NCBI RefSeq assembly: GCF_002873455.1
Contig: NZ_MCUN01000007.1
Location: 388,292-452,291, forward strand
Length of the DNA: 64,000 bases
Reading direction: 5' to 3'
DNA from: Vibrio splendidus
GTDB taxonomy: Bacteria > Pseudomonadota > Gammaproteobacteria > Enterobacterales > Vibrionaceae
How positions within the stretch are numbered: the stretch's first letter is position 1; the number at the start of each line of letters is the position of its first letter. Both the position numbers and the translations under genes were made by a program. Of the stretch, positions 45,667 through 54,527 are shown one piece after another. The notes beneath the pieces are model-generated. The model had not been told where the DNA came from, made no database searches, and saw only the letters and a program-made list of their open reading frames with translations.

Positions 45667-45748
45667 TCTAGCTTCTCTAATGCTCTTATCTTCAAGCTCA
45701 AGGCGTAATTAATGGCTATGCCTTAGCTCACAACAAAGCGCATAAAAG

Positions 45749-45780
45749 AAAACGCCACTGTAGATGCAGTGGCGTTTTTT
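45749..45780 (+). terminator. Terminator of the DAACS symporter
   Basis: Perfect stem AACGCCACTG / CAGTGGCGTT with a 6-nt loop and a following T-run. Confidence 0.93.
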
Positions 45781-45846
45781 ATTGGATTCTCGTTAACACG
45801 ATTCGATTATCAGCTGTCTTGTCATTACTGATTACTAAGACAAAGC

Positions 45847-47232
45847 TTAATCTGTGATAGGAAACATGAGATTTACTCTCAGTCCCCCACCTTCTCTATT
45901 CTCAGCGGTAACGTGTCCATTCATTACGCCCATCGCTTCCTTAACAATCGCGAGGCCTAAACCGTATCCACCAGACTGCTTATCTCGAGCGGATTCAATG
46001 CGTGTAAACGGGTCGAAAATCCCCGAAATCTGGTTACTAGGAATACCATCACCGTCATCCTCTACAGATATGACACTGTAACGTTTATTTGCTAACAGTT
46101 CATAGGTAGTCACGACAACATGAGCATTCTCACCAGCATATTTGATCGCATTACTGACCAAATTACCAATCACTCGAAGAAGCAACCTCTCATCAACATT
46201 AACCATTGATGTCGGTGTCTCTAAATCACCAATTAAGGTTTGATTTCGCTTTAAGTCGTTTTGCATCTGAGCGATTAGCATCGAACAATAATGTTCAAGA
46301 TGCATCAAGCTCAACTTAGAGTCATAGCGAGACGTTTCTAGTCGGCTGAACTCAAGGATCTCCCCCACCAGCTTATTCATCTCTTCCGTTTCGCTTTCCA
46401 TTCGTTCTAGCAAGCCAATACTTTTGTCATCAACCTTACTACGGAGCAGATGTAGTGCGAGGTTTTGCCTTGCTAACGGAGTTCTTAGTTCGTGTGACAC
46501 ATCTCGAATCAAACGACGTTGCTTTTCAGCCAGAGACTTGATCTCAACTGTCATATGATCGAAGTCATGGGCAAGCTCGTTAAATTCACGCGTCGTGGAA
46601 TTTAGCTCAGAAACAACACTGACAGTGAAGTCGCCTTGCGCAAGTCTTCGGCTCGCTTCTCTCAATCTATCTAGCGGCTGCTGTAGGCTTTTCGCCATAA
46701 TAATTGAGAACAGGGATAAGACAACCAAAGCAATTAAGGCCTTGAGTAAATAAGAATATGGAGCAAAGGATTTAGCCGGATGAAACTGATGTGGTAGTTG
46801 AATCACTAACGTGTTGTCATTATTCAGTGGCAAACCGAAGATTGGCTTACTGACACGATCGCTCAACTGGTGATCTAAGGTCCGCAAGTACTTCAATTTG
46901 AATTCAAAGTGCGGGTGCATGTGCCGATGGGTAATTGGCCGATTGTTTTCATCGATAACAAACAAATAATAACCTTGAGCATTACCCCAGTCGGCTAACT
47001 CATCCATATCCCCTTCTTCAATCAGCACATTGGCTTGATAGGCAAGGTCGAGCATCTCAGCTTTCACGGATTCCGGCACTCTAAGCAACGCTTTCATCAA
47101 GGCTCTTTCAGCAACACCTTGAAGGATCAAAATGCTAACTAAAATGACTGTCAGGTAACTGAATAATTGGAAAGTGAGCCCATCTTTGCGCTTGGCAATA
47201 AAATCAGGGCAACGCAGCAGCTTTTTACTCAT
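45847..47232 (-). CDS. Sensor histidine kinase (CpxA-like layout)
   Basis: 461 residues. Membrane segments at ~21-40 and ~161-180 enclose a periplasmic sensor of about 120 residues with a histidine cluster (THRHMHPHFE, ~101-110). HAMP domain ~181-233. Phosphoacceptor His247 in RDVSHELRTPLARQ. ATP-binding boxes N (IGNLVSNAIKYAG), G1 (VEDDGDGIP) and G2 (GGYGLGLAIVKEA). The histidine cluster could bind a metal, but this is only suggestive. It overlaps the response regulator gene by four bases. Confidence 0.92.
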   Translation of the reverse strand: MSKKLLRCPDFIAKRKDGLTFQLFSYLTVILVSILILQGVAERALMKALLRVPESVKAEMLDLAYQANVLIEEGDMDELADWGNAQGYYLFVIDENNRPITHRHMHPHFEFKLKYLRTLDHQLSDRVSKPIFGLPLNNDNTLVIQLPHQFHPAKSFAPYSYLLKALIALVVLSLFSIIMAKSLQQPLDRLREASRRLAQGDFTVSVVSELNSTTREFNELAHDFDHMTVEIKSLAEKQRRLIRDVSHELRTPLARQNLALHLLRSKVDDKSIGLLERMESETEEMNKLVGEILEFSRLETSRYDSKLSLMHLEHYCSMLIAQMQNDLKRNQTLIGDLETPTSMVNVDERLLLRVIGNLVSNAIKYAGENAHVVVTTYELLANKRYSVISVEDDGDGIPSNQISGIFDPFTRIESARDKQSGGYGLGLAIVKEAMGVMNGHVTAENREGGGLRVNLMFPITD

Positions 47233-47894
47233 GCTCCTACCGACTCTAGGTAGCTATAACCTTTACCGCGAACGGTTTTGATATGTTGCTTCGACAAGCC
47301 AGCCTGAACTAGTTTTCGGCGTATATTGCTGATATGCATATCTAAATTTCGGTCGAAAGGACATAACTCTTTCTTAAGCACATGGATTTGTAGGTCAGAT
47401 TTTGAGACCACGATACCGTCATTTTTGACAAGATAATCAAGCAGGTCTTTTTCCGTGCCCGTAAGGGGTAAACGAGAGAGTTGTTCGCACAAACCTTGAT
47501 TAGATGAAGCTAGGGATTGTCTCTGACGCTCAAAACCGACTCGACGCAAGATCACCTTAATACGGGTTAGGAGCTCAGGAACATTGAAAGGTTTGGCGAT
47601 GTACTGGTCTGCCCCAGCTTGGTAGCCATCCAGCATAGAGGCATCGTCGTTCAGTGCAGTCAGCATAAGAATGGGCGTAGCAAAACGCTGACAAATACGT
47701 CTTGCCACTTGAATTCCGCTCAAGTTTGGAAGCATAACGTCGAGTAGAACCAAATCGACAGGGTTCGATTGAATAAACTCTAGCGCAGATTCACCACAAT
47801 GAACCGTATCAACGTGATACCCCTCATTTTCCAATACTTCACCCAGTAACTCACACAACTGGATATCATCATCAACAACTAAAACGCGAGACAT
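47229..47894 (-). CDS. OmpR-family response regulator
   Basis: About 221 residues from ATG 47894. Receiver domain with acidic DDD (8-10), phosphoacceptor Asp52 in LVLLDVMLP, Thr in LMLTA and Lys in AKPFNVPE. C-terminal winged helix (~125-221: LPLTGTEKDLLDYLVKN, VSKSDLQIHVL, LDMHISNIRRKL, VRGKGYSYLE). Cognate of the overlapping kinase. Family CpxR/OmpR-like; regulon unknown. Confidence 0.93.
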   Translation of the reverse strand: MSRVLVVDDDIQLCELLGEVLENEGYHVDTVHCGESALEFIQSNPVDLVLLDVMLPNLSGIQVARRICQRFATPILMLTALNDDASMLDGYQAGADQYIAKPFNVPELLTRIKVILRRVGFERQRQSLASSNQGLCEQLSRLPLTGTEKDLLDYLVKNDGIVVSKSDLQIHVLKKELCPFDRNLDMHISNIRRKLVQAGLSKQHIKTVRGKGYSYLESVGA

Positions 47895-47974
47895 TGCACA
47901 CACCGATAAATAAGAACAGTTTGCATTCTAATTATCGTTATTATTGATTTCAATTATAAAGTGCGGGATTTCCT

Positions 47975-48448
47975 CTATAGAAGAAAATCTTTTTCAATCG
48001 GTACAAATTTTGATGCAGAATCGATAAGATTTTGAGCAGTTAACCCCGGAACACCATAAACCTCGACAGGCTTTCCAAAGCGTTCTTTGATGCGTTCGAC
48101 AAGGATTTCAAAGTCACCATCGCCAGATACTAAAACAATGGTATCAACTGTCTCAGCAAGTTCTATCGCATCTAACGCAATACCGACATCCCAATCCCCT
48201 TTTGCGCTGCCATCTCGGCGCTGGATAAACGGTTTTAGCTTCACATTAAAGCCAACACCACGAAGAATATGGTGGAATTGACGCTGCTTTGGATCTTGGC
48301 TAGAGATTGCGTAAGCATTGGCTGTCACAACGTTACGTCCTTCCGTGGCAACATACCAAAACTGGTTATAGTCGAAGTTAGAACGGTATTTGTCACGCGT
48401 TGTATAGTAAACGTTCTGAACGTCGACCAATATTGCTATGTTTTCCAT
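47975..48448 (-). CDS. NYN-domain (LabA/DUF88-like) putative ribonuclease
   Basis: 157 residues. PIN-like NYN fold with acidic residues at metal-binding positions: IAILVDVQNVYY (Asp ~9, Asn ~12), KGDWDVGIALDAIEL (~85-98), VLVSGDGDFEILVERIKERFG (in part; Asp ~113 and ~116). Members cleave or bind RNA, or act in regulation as cyanobacterial LabA does. Transcribed toward the response regulator but separated by 80 bp. Confidence 0.85.
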   Translation of the reverse strand: MENIAILVDVQNVYYTTRDKYRSNFDYNQFWYVATEGRNVVTANAYAISSQDPKQRQFHHILRGVGFNVKLKPFIQRRDGSAKGDWDVGIALDAIELAETVDTIVLVSGDGDFEILVERIKERFGKPVEVYGVPGLTAQNLIDSASKFVPIEKDFLL

Positions 48449-48542
48449 AAATTCATACCTTTAGATTTTCCGTATACCCTATTCTATTCACTTGTAAAAT
48501 GCGAGTCGCTTTACCCAATAAAAATGAACCTGTTAGCTCTCT

Positions 48543-48587
48543 TTATCGTAAACCTAACTATATTCATCGTAAATCTAACTATGCTTA
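48543..48587. repeat. Near-identical 22-bp direct duplication in the 48.45-48.70 kb intergenic region
   Basis: ATCGTAAACCTAACTATATTC is followed at once by ATCGTAAATCTAACTATGCT. The two copies differ at three or so positions. It lies in the divergent region between the NYN gene and the DUF4174 gene and may be two operator copies or a simple duplication. Confidence 0.6.
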
Positions 48588-48696
48588 ATGTAACGCTGTT
48601 ATTTGAAACACAACCACACTCGGATCCACACTTCATGTTCGGTTCATGATCTTCAAATAGCACTTAGGCTCTAGGGTTGTTAAAAGGAGGTTGGCC

Positions 48697-49239
48697 ATGC
48701 AACACAGACAAATACACAAATCGTTCGCTAGCAGCAATACGATCTGCACAATACAGTCTATAGATCGTTCAATCACGTGGTCTTATCTACTAAGAATACT
48801 CATGGTCAGTAGCGTGTTGATTACCAGTTTAACCATCAACTCAGCCTTCGCCTACCCAGCCTACTCTCACTCCGAAGCCTTACCGCACCGCAGTGTGATC
48901 TATTTTGCACCGAAGGAAGATTCCGTCGTCAAAGAATTTCTCAATGAAGTGTTGATCAACAACTGTCAATTGGATGAAAGAGACGTAGTTGTCATAGTCA
49001 TTGCGGAAAGCGGCTACACTGTCCCTACTTGGCTTGAAGAGGAATTTAATCTAGAAGCCGTAATCGATAGCTATGGAATACCAAAAGGTTCACATACTGC
49101 TGTTTTGATTGGTAAAGACGGAAAAGAAAAGCACAGGTGGAATGGGAAGACTGATTGGAACCTTATCACCAACATCATCGACGAGATGCCAATGCGCCAA
49201 GAAGAAATGCAGCGACAAAATAGCCGCTGCAGTATTTGA
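48697..49239 (+). CDS. DUF4174-family secreted protein
   Basis: About 180 residues. An unusually long N-terminal region precedes a signal-anchor-like helix (LLRILMVSSVLITSLTINSAFA). The DUF4174 domain then follows (~55-160: RSVIYFAPKEDSVVKEFL, ERDVVVIVIAES, HTAVLIGKDGKEKHRWNGKT), a thioredoxin-like fold without a CxxC pair. The ATG at 48697 has AAAAGGAGG at ideal spacing; the TTG two codons earlier is not needed. Function unknown. Confidence 0.8.
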   Translation: MQHRQIHKSFASSNTICTIQSIDRSITWSYLLRILMVSSVLITSLTINSAFAYPAYSHSEALPHRSVIYFAPKEDSVVKEFLNEVLINNCQLDERDVVVIVIAESGYTVPTWLEEEFNLEAVIDSYGIPKGSHTAVLIGKDGKEKHRWNGKTDWNLITNIIDEMPMRQEEMQRQNSRCSI

Positions 49240-49288
49240 TTCTTAATAATAAGTCGCTGCTCAATGAGCTAACTTAAAAACCAACCGA

Positions 49289-50065
49289 TTATACTTGCTT
49301 GTTAAACCAAGCAAGTTTTTCATGAAGCTGAGCAACACTACCAACCACGATCAGTGCTGGACTTTTCGCAACGCTTGCAAGGTCAGCTAGATCACGCAAC
49401 CCACCTCGAAACACTTTCTGCTCTTGGCGTGTACCATTTTCGATAATCGCCACTGGCATGTCTTCGCGCATACCATTATCGAGTAAATTCTTCTGAATAT
49501 TTGGGCTCTCTTTTAAGCCCATATAGAACACGATCGTGTGGTTATGTTGAGCAAGAGATCGCCAATCGATATCTTCGCCATCTTTCTTTAAGTGACCAGT
49601 AATGAACTGGACGCTTTGCGCGTGGTCACGGTGAGTCAATGGAATACCCGCATAAGCGGTCGCTCCAGCAGCCGCTGTAATACCAGGAATGACTTCAAAC
49701 CTCACATCGTTCTCAGCTAACGTTTCACACTCTTCGCCACCGCGGCCAAAGATAAACGAATCACCACCTTTTAAGCGGACAACGTGTTTGTTTTCTTGTG
49801 CTTTGGTCACCAATAATTGGTTGATCTGATCTTGTGGTACGCAGTGATGATCGAGCTTTTTACCCACATACAACATCTCAGCTTCTGGGTTAGCCATCGC
49901 TAAAATATCTTTCGATACTAAACGGTCATAAACCAAGACGTCTGCTTGTTGAATTACTCGTGCCGCTTTTAGTGTAAGTAAGTCAGGGTCACCCGGACCT
50001 GCACCTACTAATGAAACAAATCCTTTGTTTCCTGTATTAACATTCGATGGCGATACTTCTGACAT
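49289..50065 (-). CDS. cobA: Uroporphyrinogen-III C-methyltransferase (SUMT)
   Basis: 258 residues. It uses two S-adenosylmethionine to methylate uroporphyrinogen III to precorrin-2, the branch to siroheme (needed by NirB) and to cobalamin. SAM site SLVGAGPGDPDLLTLKAA (~18-35), VYDRLVS, VRLKGGDSFIFGRGGEE (~98-114), and the later PGITAAAGATAYAGIPLTHR. No CysG-type dehydrogenase/chelatase domain is fused, so siroheme completion needs another gene. Same direction as nirBD-nirC, 343 bp downstream. Confidence 0.95.
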   Translation of the reverse strand: MSEVSPSNVNTGNKGFVSLVGAGPGDPDLLTLKAARVIQQADVLVYDRLVSKDILAMANPEAEMLYVGKKLDHHCVPQDQINQLLVTKAQENKHVVRLKGGDSFIFGRGGEECETLAENDVRFEVIPGITAAAGATAYAGIPLTHRDHAQSVQFITGHLKKDGEDIDWRSLAQHNHTIVFYMGLKESPNIQKNLLDNGMREDMPVAIIENGTRQEQKVFRGGLRDLADLASVAKSPALIVVGSVAQLHEKLAWFNKQV

Positions 50066-50408
50066 GCTTTGCTCCGAAAGTTAGCTTGTTATATTTCAAG
50101 CTTAATTCTGTGTAGCAATTCACTGTGAATTAATGTGAATTACCAAAATCCCTACTTCTTAGACTATCAGTTGTTGAGATAAAACTTCACGTTTAATTCT
50201 AATCAAGATAGAAGTTTATATAACAAAACAATCTATTACGATGCTCACCACCTCTTGTTAGTGGCGCGAATAAACCACGACAAGAGTTAAAAATGCATCA
50301 TTACTGACTTGAATTGAGGGCAATTACGATCAAAAAAGCCCCCAACGTTCTGTTAGGGGCTTATCAAATTTTTTCTAGTGACTAGCTCTATTCAACAAAA
50401 CGAAGCGA
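50066..50408. other. 343-bp gap between nirC and cobA
   Basis: No gene. It contains the nirC terminator (50332-50363) and, in the cobA leader, an interrupted hairpin CTCTTG-GTGG / CCAC-CAAGAG at 50252-50286, about 190-220 bp before the cobA ATG, with no T-run. It may be a leader structure. A separate cobA promoter must lie here. Confidence 0.6.
50332..50363 (-). terminator. Terminator of nirBDC
   Basis: Stem AAGCCCC / GGGGCTT extended by AAC/GTT. On the minus strand it is followed by TTTTTTGAT, 46 bp after the nirC stop. Confidence 0.87.
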
Positions 50409-51221
50409 TTACTTAGCGCCTAAAGCAGGAGCCGTTTTAGCGTGAGTTAAGTATAGAGGTACACATGTAAATAATAGACCACCAACAATGTTACCTAGGA
50501 TAGTAGGTACAAGGTTGTAGCTTAACCAAGTTGTGATACCGAAATCAGCACCTAGCATCATGCCTAGTGGGAATAGGAACATGTTTACAACTGCGTGTTC
50601 AAATACAAGTGCGAAGAAGATGAAGATTGGTAGCCACATTGCTGCAATCTTGCCTGCAACCGTGCGAGCAGTCATGTTACCGATTACGCCAAGGCATACC
50701 ATTAGGTTACACAAAATACCGCGAACGAAACATGTGATCCAACCATCTGCGCCTAGGTTTTCAAAACCAACAGTACGAGCCGTTGCGATAGCCATAAACT
50801 TCTGACCAACTGCATTTGGTTCCATGCTGAAGTTCATTGTTAGTGATTGAGCAATCAGTGCAGCAACAATAAGAGAACCAATTAGGTTACCAAGACCAAC
50901 TAGACCCCAACAACGTAATACACGACCCCAAGTAACACCCGGACGGTTATCAAATTTTGCTAGAGGAGCAAGACCAAATACGCCAGTGACTAGGTCGTAA
51001 CCCATTAAACTCAGAATACAGAAACCCACTGGGAATACGAGTGCGCCTACGATACCAATACCTGTTTGGGTGATAGCAGTAATAGCCACAACAACCGCAA
51101 GAGACAAGATGATACCAGCCATGGTGCCGCGCAAGATAAGATCACGAGTGCTCGTTTTGATCTTAGCTTCGCCGACATCGATCATCGTTTGTACAAATTC
51201 TACAGGTTTTAAAGCAGACAT
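50409..51221 (-). CDS. nirC: Formate/nitrite transporter, NirC-type
   Basis: 270 residues, six membrane helices of the pentameric FNT family. Family motifs: LRGTMAGIILSLAVVVAI (first helix), the omega-loop region LMGYDLVTGVFGLAPLA (~70-86), GLGNLIGSLIVAALI, and CFVRGILCNLMVCLG with VFEHAVVNMFLFPLG carrying the central pore His. Its place 135 bp behind nirD indicates nitrite uptake for NirBD rather than formate export. Confidence 0.92.
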   Translation of the reverse strand: MSALKPVEFVQTMIDVGEAKIKTSTRDLILRGTMAGIILSLAVVVAITAITQTGIGIVGALVFPVGFCILSLMGYDLVTGVFGLAPLAKFDNRPGVTWGRVLRCWGLVGLGNLIGSLIVAALIAQSLTMNFSMEPNAVGQKFMAIATARTVGFENLGADGWITCFVRGILCNLMVCLGVIGNMTARTVAGKIAAMWLPIFIFFALVFEHAVVNMFLFPLGMMLGADFGITTWLSYNLVPTILGNIVGGLLFTCVPLYLTHAKTAPALGAK

Positions 51222-51356
51222 AAGATTGTCCTCAAAAGTTTAAATTAAAAGTTAAAATTGGATAGGAAAAGGTTCTAGTTACCGAATTAAGGCAATGTCA
51301 GAAACTAAAACCCTTGATCTATCTAATCTTGCTGTCTAACTGACTAGTCAGTCAGA

Positions 51357-51680
51357 TTATGCAGCGATTTCAACCGCGCCTTTGGTTACACGAGCTTTGT
51401 ACGCTTTCACGTTAAAGTTCTCGTCTTCCATGCACACGCCTGTTGATAGGTTAAAGCGTTGTTTTTTAAGCGGACTCGCCACCCAAAGCTCACCTTTATG
51501 TTCAACAGTTAAACCGCGAGATAAAACGTTTGATTGGAAAAACGGGTCGGTGTTGCTAATAGCGAACACTTCTTCAGCTTTGGTTGGGCGAAAGATAGCA
51601 ACCTGTTCACCACCAACCAACGCACATACACCTGTACCTGGAACAATATCTTCGATCTTACAAACTTTAGTAAATGCCAT
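51357..51680 (-). CDS. nirD: Nitrite reductase (NADH) small subunit NirD
   Basis: 107 residues. Rieske-like fold lacking the cluster ligands, as usual for NirD: MAFTKVCKIEDIVPGTGVCA, EQVAIFRPT, NTDPFFQSNVLSRG, VASPLKKQRFNLSTGVC. Start at ATG 51680 behind GGGAGA; the earlier TTG adds five residues. It pairs with NirB to reduce nitrite to ammonium in the cytoplasm and lies 15 bp after nirB. Confidence 0.95.
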   Translation of the reverse strand: MAFTKVCKIEDIVPGTGVCALVGGEQVAIFRPTKAEEVFAISNTDPFFQSNVLSRGLTVEHKGELWVASPLKKQRFNLSTGVCMEDENFNVKAYKARVTKGAVEIAA

Positions 51681-51695
51681 GATGTCGTCTCCCAA

Positions 51696-54254
51696 TTAAA
51701 CCAGTTCAACGTGAAGGATGTCGCCCTTCGCTTCTGGGTGTTTTTCTGTGTATGTCGCAGGGCGGTGTTGTTCACGGCCATCATCAACAAACACAACATT
51801 TTCATCACGATCATCAGCATTGATGAAGTGTGAGAAGCGTTTAAGTTGAGCTTCGTCATTAATTGTGTCGGTCCATTCACAGCGGAATTCTTCAACCAGT
51901 TTCGCTACGTCGGTTTCAAGTTGGTCGTTAAGGCCAAGTTTGTCTTCAACGATGACTTCGCGTAAGTAGTCAACACCACCTTCGAGGTTGTCCATCCATA
52001 CCGAAGTACGTTGTAGCGGAGCTGCAGTGCGGATGTAGAACATCATGAAACGGTCGATGTATTTAACTAGCGTTTCTTGGTCTAGGTCGACTGCCAGTAA
52101 GTCTGCGTGACGAGGTTTCATACCGCCGTTACCACACACATACATATTCCAACCAGCGTCAGTTGCGATAATACCTAAATCTTTACCTTGAGCTTCGGCA
52201 CATTCACGAGTACAACCCGACACACCAAACTTCATTTTATGAGGGGTACGGATGCCTTTGTAACGATTCTCAAGCATCACACCCAAACCAACCGAATCTT
52301 GCACGCCGTAACGGCACCATGTAGAACCTACACATGTTTTTGCCATGCGTAATGCTTTACCGTAAGCCTGACCTGTCTCATAACCGGCTTCGATTAGCTT
52401 TTTCCAGATAGCAGGTAAGTCATCTTTTTGAGCACCGAATAGACCAATACGCTGTGCACCAGTAATCTTGGTGTACAAGTTGTATTCAGCGGCAACATCA
52501 GCAAGAGCACTCAGTGCTTGAGGTGTTACTTCACCACCCGCCATACGAGGGATAACTGAGTAAGTACCGTCTTTTTGAATGTTACCTAGGAAGTTATCGT
52601 TGGTATCGTGCAGTTTTACTAGTTCAGGCTTAAGGATGTGTTCACCCCAGCAAGAAGCAAGAATAGAACCCACAAGTGGCTTACAGATTTCACAGCCGTA
52701 GCCTTTGCCGTACTTCTCTAGTAACTCGTCGAATGTTTTGATTTCTTCGATACGAATGAGGTGGAAAAGCTCTTGGCGAGAGTAAGCAAAGTGCTCACAA
52801 ACATCGTTTTTCACTTCAACACCTGCTTTAGCAAGTTCGGCGTTTAGCACTGAAGTCACAAGTGGAATACAACCACCACAACCAGTACCAGCACCTGTTA
52901 CTGCTTTAATGTCGCCAATTGTGTGGTGACCTTCAGCAACCGCTTGGGCAATCTTGCCTTTCGTTACGTCGAAACAAGAACAAATAACGGCAGTTTCTGG
53001 CAAAGAATCCGCGCCAAGTGTTGGCTTTTCAGCACCTGCGTGAGCAGGAAGAATCAATGCATCTGGGTGCTCTGGTAGGTCAATTTCATTCAGCATTAGC
53101 TGTAAAAGATCGCCATAGTCAGACGTATCACCAACCATCACCGCACCAAGAAGCTTCTTGTTGTCTTCAGAAACAATTAGGCGCTTGTAAACTTCTTGCT
53201 CTTCGTTTTGGTAAACGTAGCTCTTACAACCTGGAGTACGACCGTTTGCATCGCCGATAGAGCCAACTTTCACGCCTAGAAGCTTCAACTTCGCAGACAT
53301 GTCGGCACCTTCAAATGTGCTTTCGTTACCGACAACGTGGTCAACCGCTACAGTCGCCATTTTGTAACCAGGAGCCACAAGTCCGTAGAACGTTTGGTTC
53401 CAAGACGCACACTCACCAATCGCGTAGATATCTTTATCCGTCGTTTGACAGTAGTCGTTAATCTCAATACCACCACGAGGAGCAATACCAAGACCCATTT
53501 GACGAGCAAGTTTGTCTTGAGGACGAATACCAGCAGAGAATACGATGAAATCTGTTTCAAGTTCAGTGCCGTCTGCAAAACGCATCACGTTACGAGCTTC
53601 AGTGCCTTCAGGAGCAATTTCTAGCGTGTTCTTGCTTGTGTGTACATTTACACCCATACGTTCGATTTTTTGACGAAGCTGATTACCACCGGCTAAGTCA
53701 AGCTGTTCAGCCATTAGCTTAGGAGCAAACTCAACAACGTGTGTCGTCACACCAAGTGCTTTTAGTGCACCAGCCGCTTCAAGGCCAAGTAAGCCACCAC
53801 CAACAACCACACCAGATTTAGAGTTCTTAGCGGTTGCTTCAATCGCTTTCAAATCTTCGATTGTGCGGTAAACAAAACAATCTTTGCCTTCATGGCCTTT
53901 AATTGGTGGAACAAATGGGAAAGAACCGGTAGCAAGAACAAGTTTGTCGTATTGAATTTCACGACCAGTGCTTGAGTAAACTGTTTTTTTCTCACGGTTA
54001 ACGTTGATTGCACGTTCACCGATCAGCATATTGATGCCGTGTTTCTCGTAGAAACCTTCTTTTACTAAAGAAAGTTCATCTGCAGTGTGGTGTGAAAAGT
54101 AAGAAGAAAGGTGTACACGGTCATACGCAACACGTGGTTCTTCGCAGAACACTGTGATGTCCATGCTTGCAACATCTGTCTTCTCGACTAAATCTTCGAT
54201 ATAGCGATGACCGACCATCCCGTTACCGATTACGACTAGCTTCATCTTGCTCAT
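51696..54254 (-). CDS. nirB: NADH-dependent nitrite reductase large subunit NirB
   Basis: 852 residues. FAD/NADH domain at the N-terminus (KLVVIGNGMVGHRYIEDL; second Rossmann SGVVVGGGLLGLEAAGALK). A BFD-type [2Fe-2S] region (CSCFDVTKGKIAQAV, GTGCGGC, ~425-465). The C-terminal sirohaem/[4Fe-4S] reductase has ligand cysteines in CVGSTWCRYG, GCTRECAEAQGKDLG and YVCGNGG. It produces ammonium from nitrite, detoxifying and re-oxidising NADH under anoxia. AGGAA precedes the ATG. Promoter carries FNR- and NarP-type sites. Confidence 0.96.
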   Translation of the reverse strand: MSKMKLVVIGNGMVGHRYIEDLVEKTDVASMDITVFCEEPRVAYDRVHLSSYFSHHTADELSLVKEGFYEKHGINMLIGERAINVNREKKTVYSSTGREIQYDKLVLATGSFPFVPPIKGHEGKDCFVYRTIEDLKAIEATAKNSKSGVVVGGGLLGLEAAGALKALGVTTHVVEFAPKLMAEQLDLAGGNQLRQKIERMGVNVHTSKNTLEIAPEGTEARNVMRFADGTELETDFIVFSAGIRPQDKLARQMGLGIAPRGGIEINDYCQTTDKDIYAIGECASWNQTFYGLVAPGYKMATVAVDHVVGNESTFEGADMSAKLKLLGVKVGSIGDANGRTPGCKSYVYQNEEQEVYKRLIVSEDNKKLLGAVMVGDTSDYGDLLQLMLNEIDLPEHPDALILPAHAGAEKPTLGADSLPETAVICSCFDVTKGKIAQAVAEGHHTIGDIKAVTGAGTGCGGCIPLVTSVLNAELAKAGVEVKNDVCEHFAYSRQELFHLIRIEEIKTFDELLEKYGKGYGCEICKPLVGSILASCWGEHILKPELVKLHDTNDNFLGNIQKDGTYSVIPRMAGGEVTPQALSALADVAAEYNLYTKITGAQRIGLFGAQKDDLPAIWKKLIEAGYETGQAYGKALRMAKTCVGSTWCRYGVQDSVGLGVMLENRYKGIRTPHKMKFGVSGCTRECAEAQGKDLGIIATDAGWNMYVCGNGGMKPRHADLLAVDLDQETLVKYIDRFMMFYIRTAAPLQRTSVWMDNLEGGVDYLREVIVEDKLGLNDQLETDVAKLVEEFRCEWTDTINDEAQLKRFSHFINADDRDENVVFVDDGREQHRPATYTEKHPEAKGDILHVELV

Positions 54255-54320
54255 AAGAATTCCTGAAGGTTATATATTTCTTAACTACGCGAATAATGAA
54301 TTATGAAAGAAAATGAAAAT

Positions 54321-54334
54321 ATGATGTAAATCAA
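54321..54334 (-). promoter_or_regulatory. FNR site of the nirB promoter
   Basis: ATGAT-GTAA-ATCAA matches TTGAT-N4-ATCAA at 9 of 10 positions, centred 73 bp upstream of the nirB ATG. Confidence 0.7.
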
Positions 54335-54348
54335 TTACGAAAACAAAC

Positions 54349-54377
54349 TACCCTAAAGGGGTAGAACAAAAGAGGTA
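54349..54377 (-). promoter_or_regulatory. NarP/NarL-type heptamers of the nirB promoter
   Basis: An inverted repeat CTACCC-TAAAG-GGGTAG is centred at 54356 and contains the heptamer TACCCCT (minus strand); a second heptamer TACCTCT lies at 54371-54377. Both match TACYNMT. The centre is 28.5 bp upstream of the FNR site centre, nearly the 28 bp seen in the E. coli nir promoter. Confidence 0.6.
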
Positions 54378-54512
54378 GAACTGCTTAATTATCAGGCCAA
54401 GCAAACGAATAACCGTAGTATTGATAGGGTTTAGCGGGATTTTATATACACTTTGGCGCACTAGAAAGAGTGTTGTAAAGTTTCACAATAGGTTAGCAAT
54501 AACGTAATTGAA

Positions 54513-54527
54513 TGACAATCATTTTCA
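54513..54527. promoter_or_regulatory. Fur-like box in the middle of the nirB-pseudoazurin gap
   Basis: TGACAATCATTTTCA matches the 7-1-7 Fur consensus at 12 of 14 positions. It is about 260 bp upstream of nirB and 350 bp upstream of the pseudoazurin gene, so its target is not obvious. Confidence 0.5.

Noticed and set aside
48269..48649. Plus-strand ORF of 126 residues over the NYN gene start
   Set aside because: It is antisense to the NYN gene for its first part and then runs through the intergenic duplication; composition is not protein-like and there is no ribosome-binding site.
51331..51356. 12-bp palindrome CTGACTAGTCAG just behind nirD as a terminator
   Set aside because: No T-run follows on the minus strand and nirC continues in the same direction; at most an attenuating or processing hairpin.
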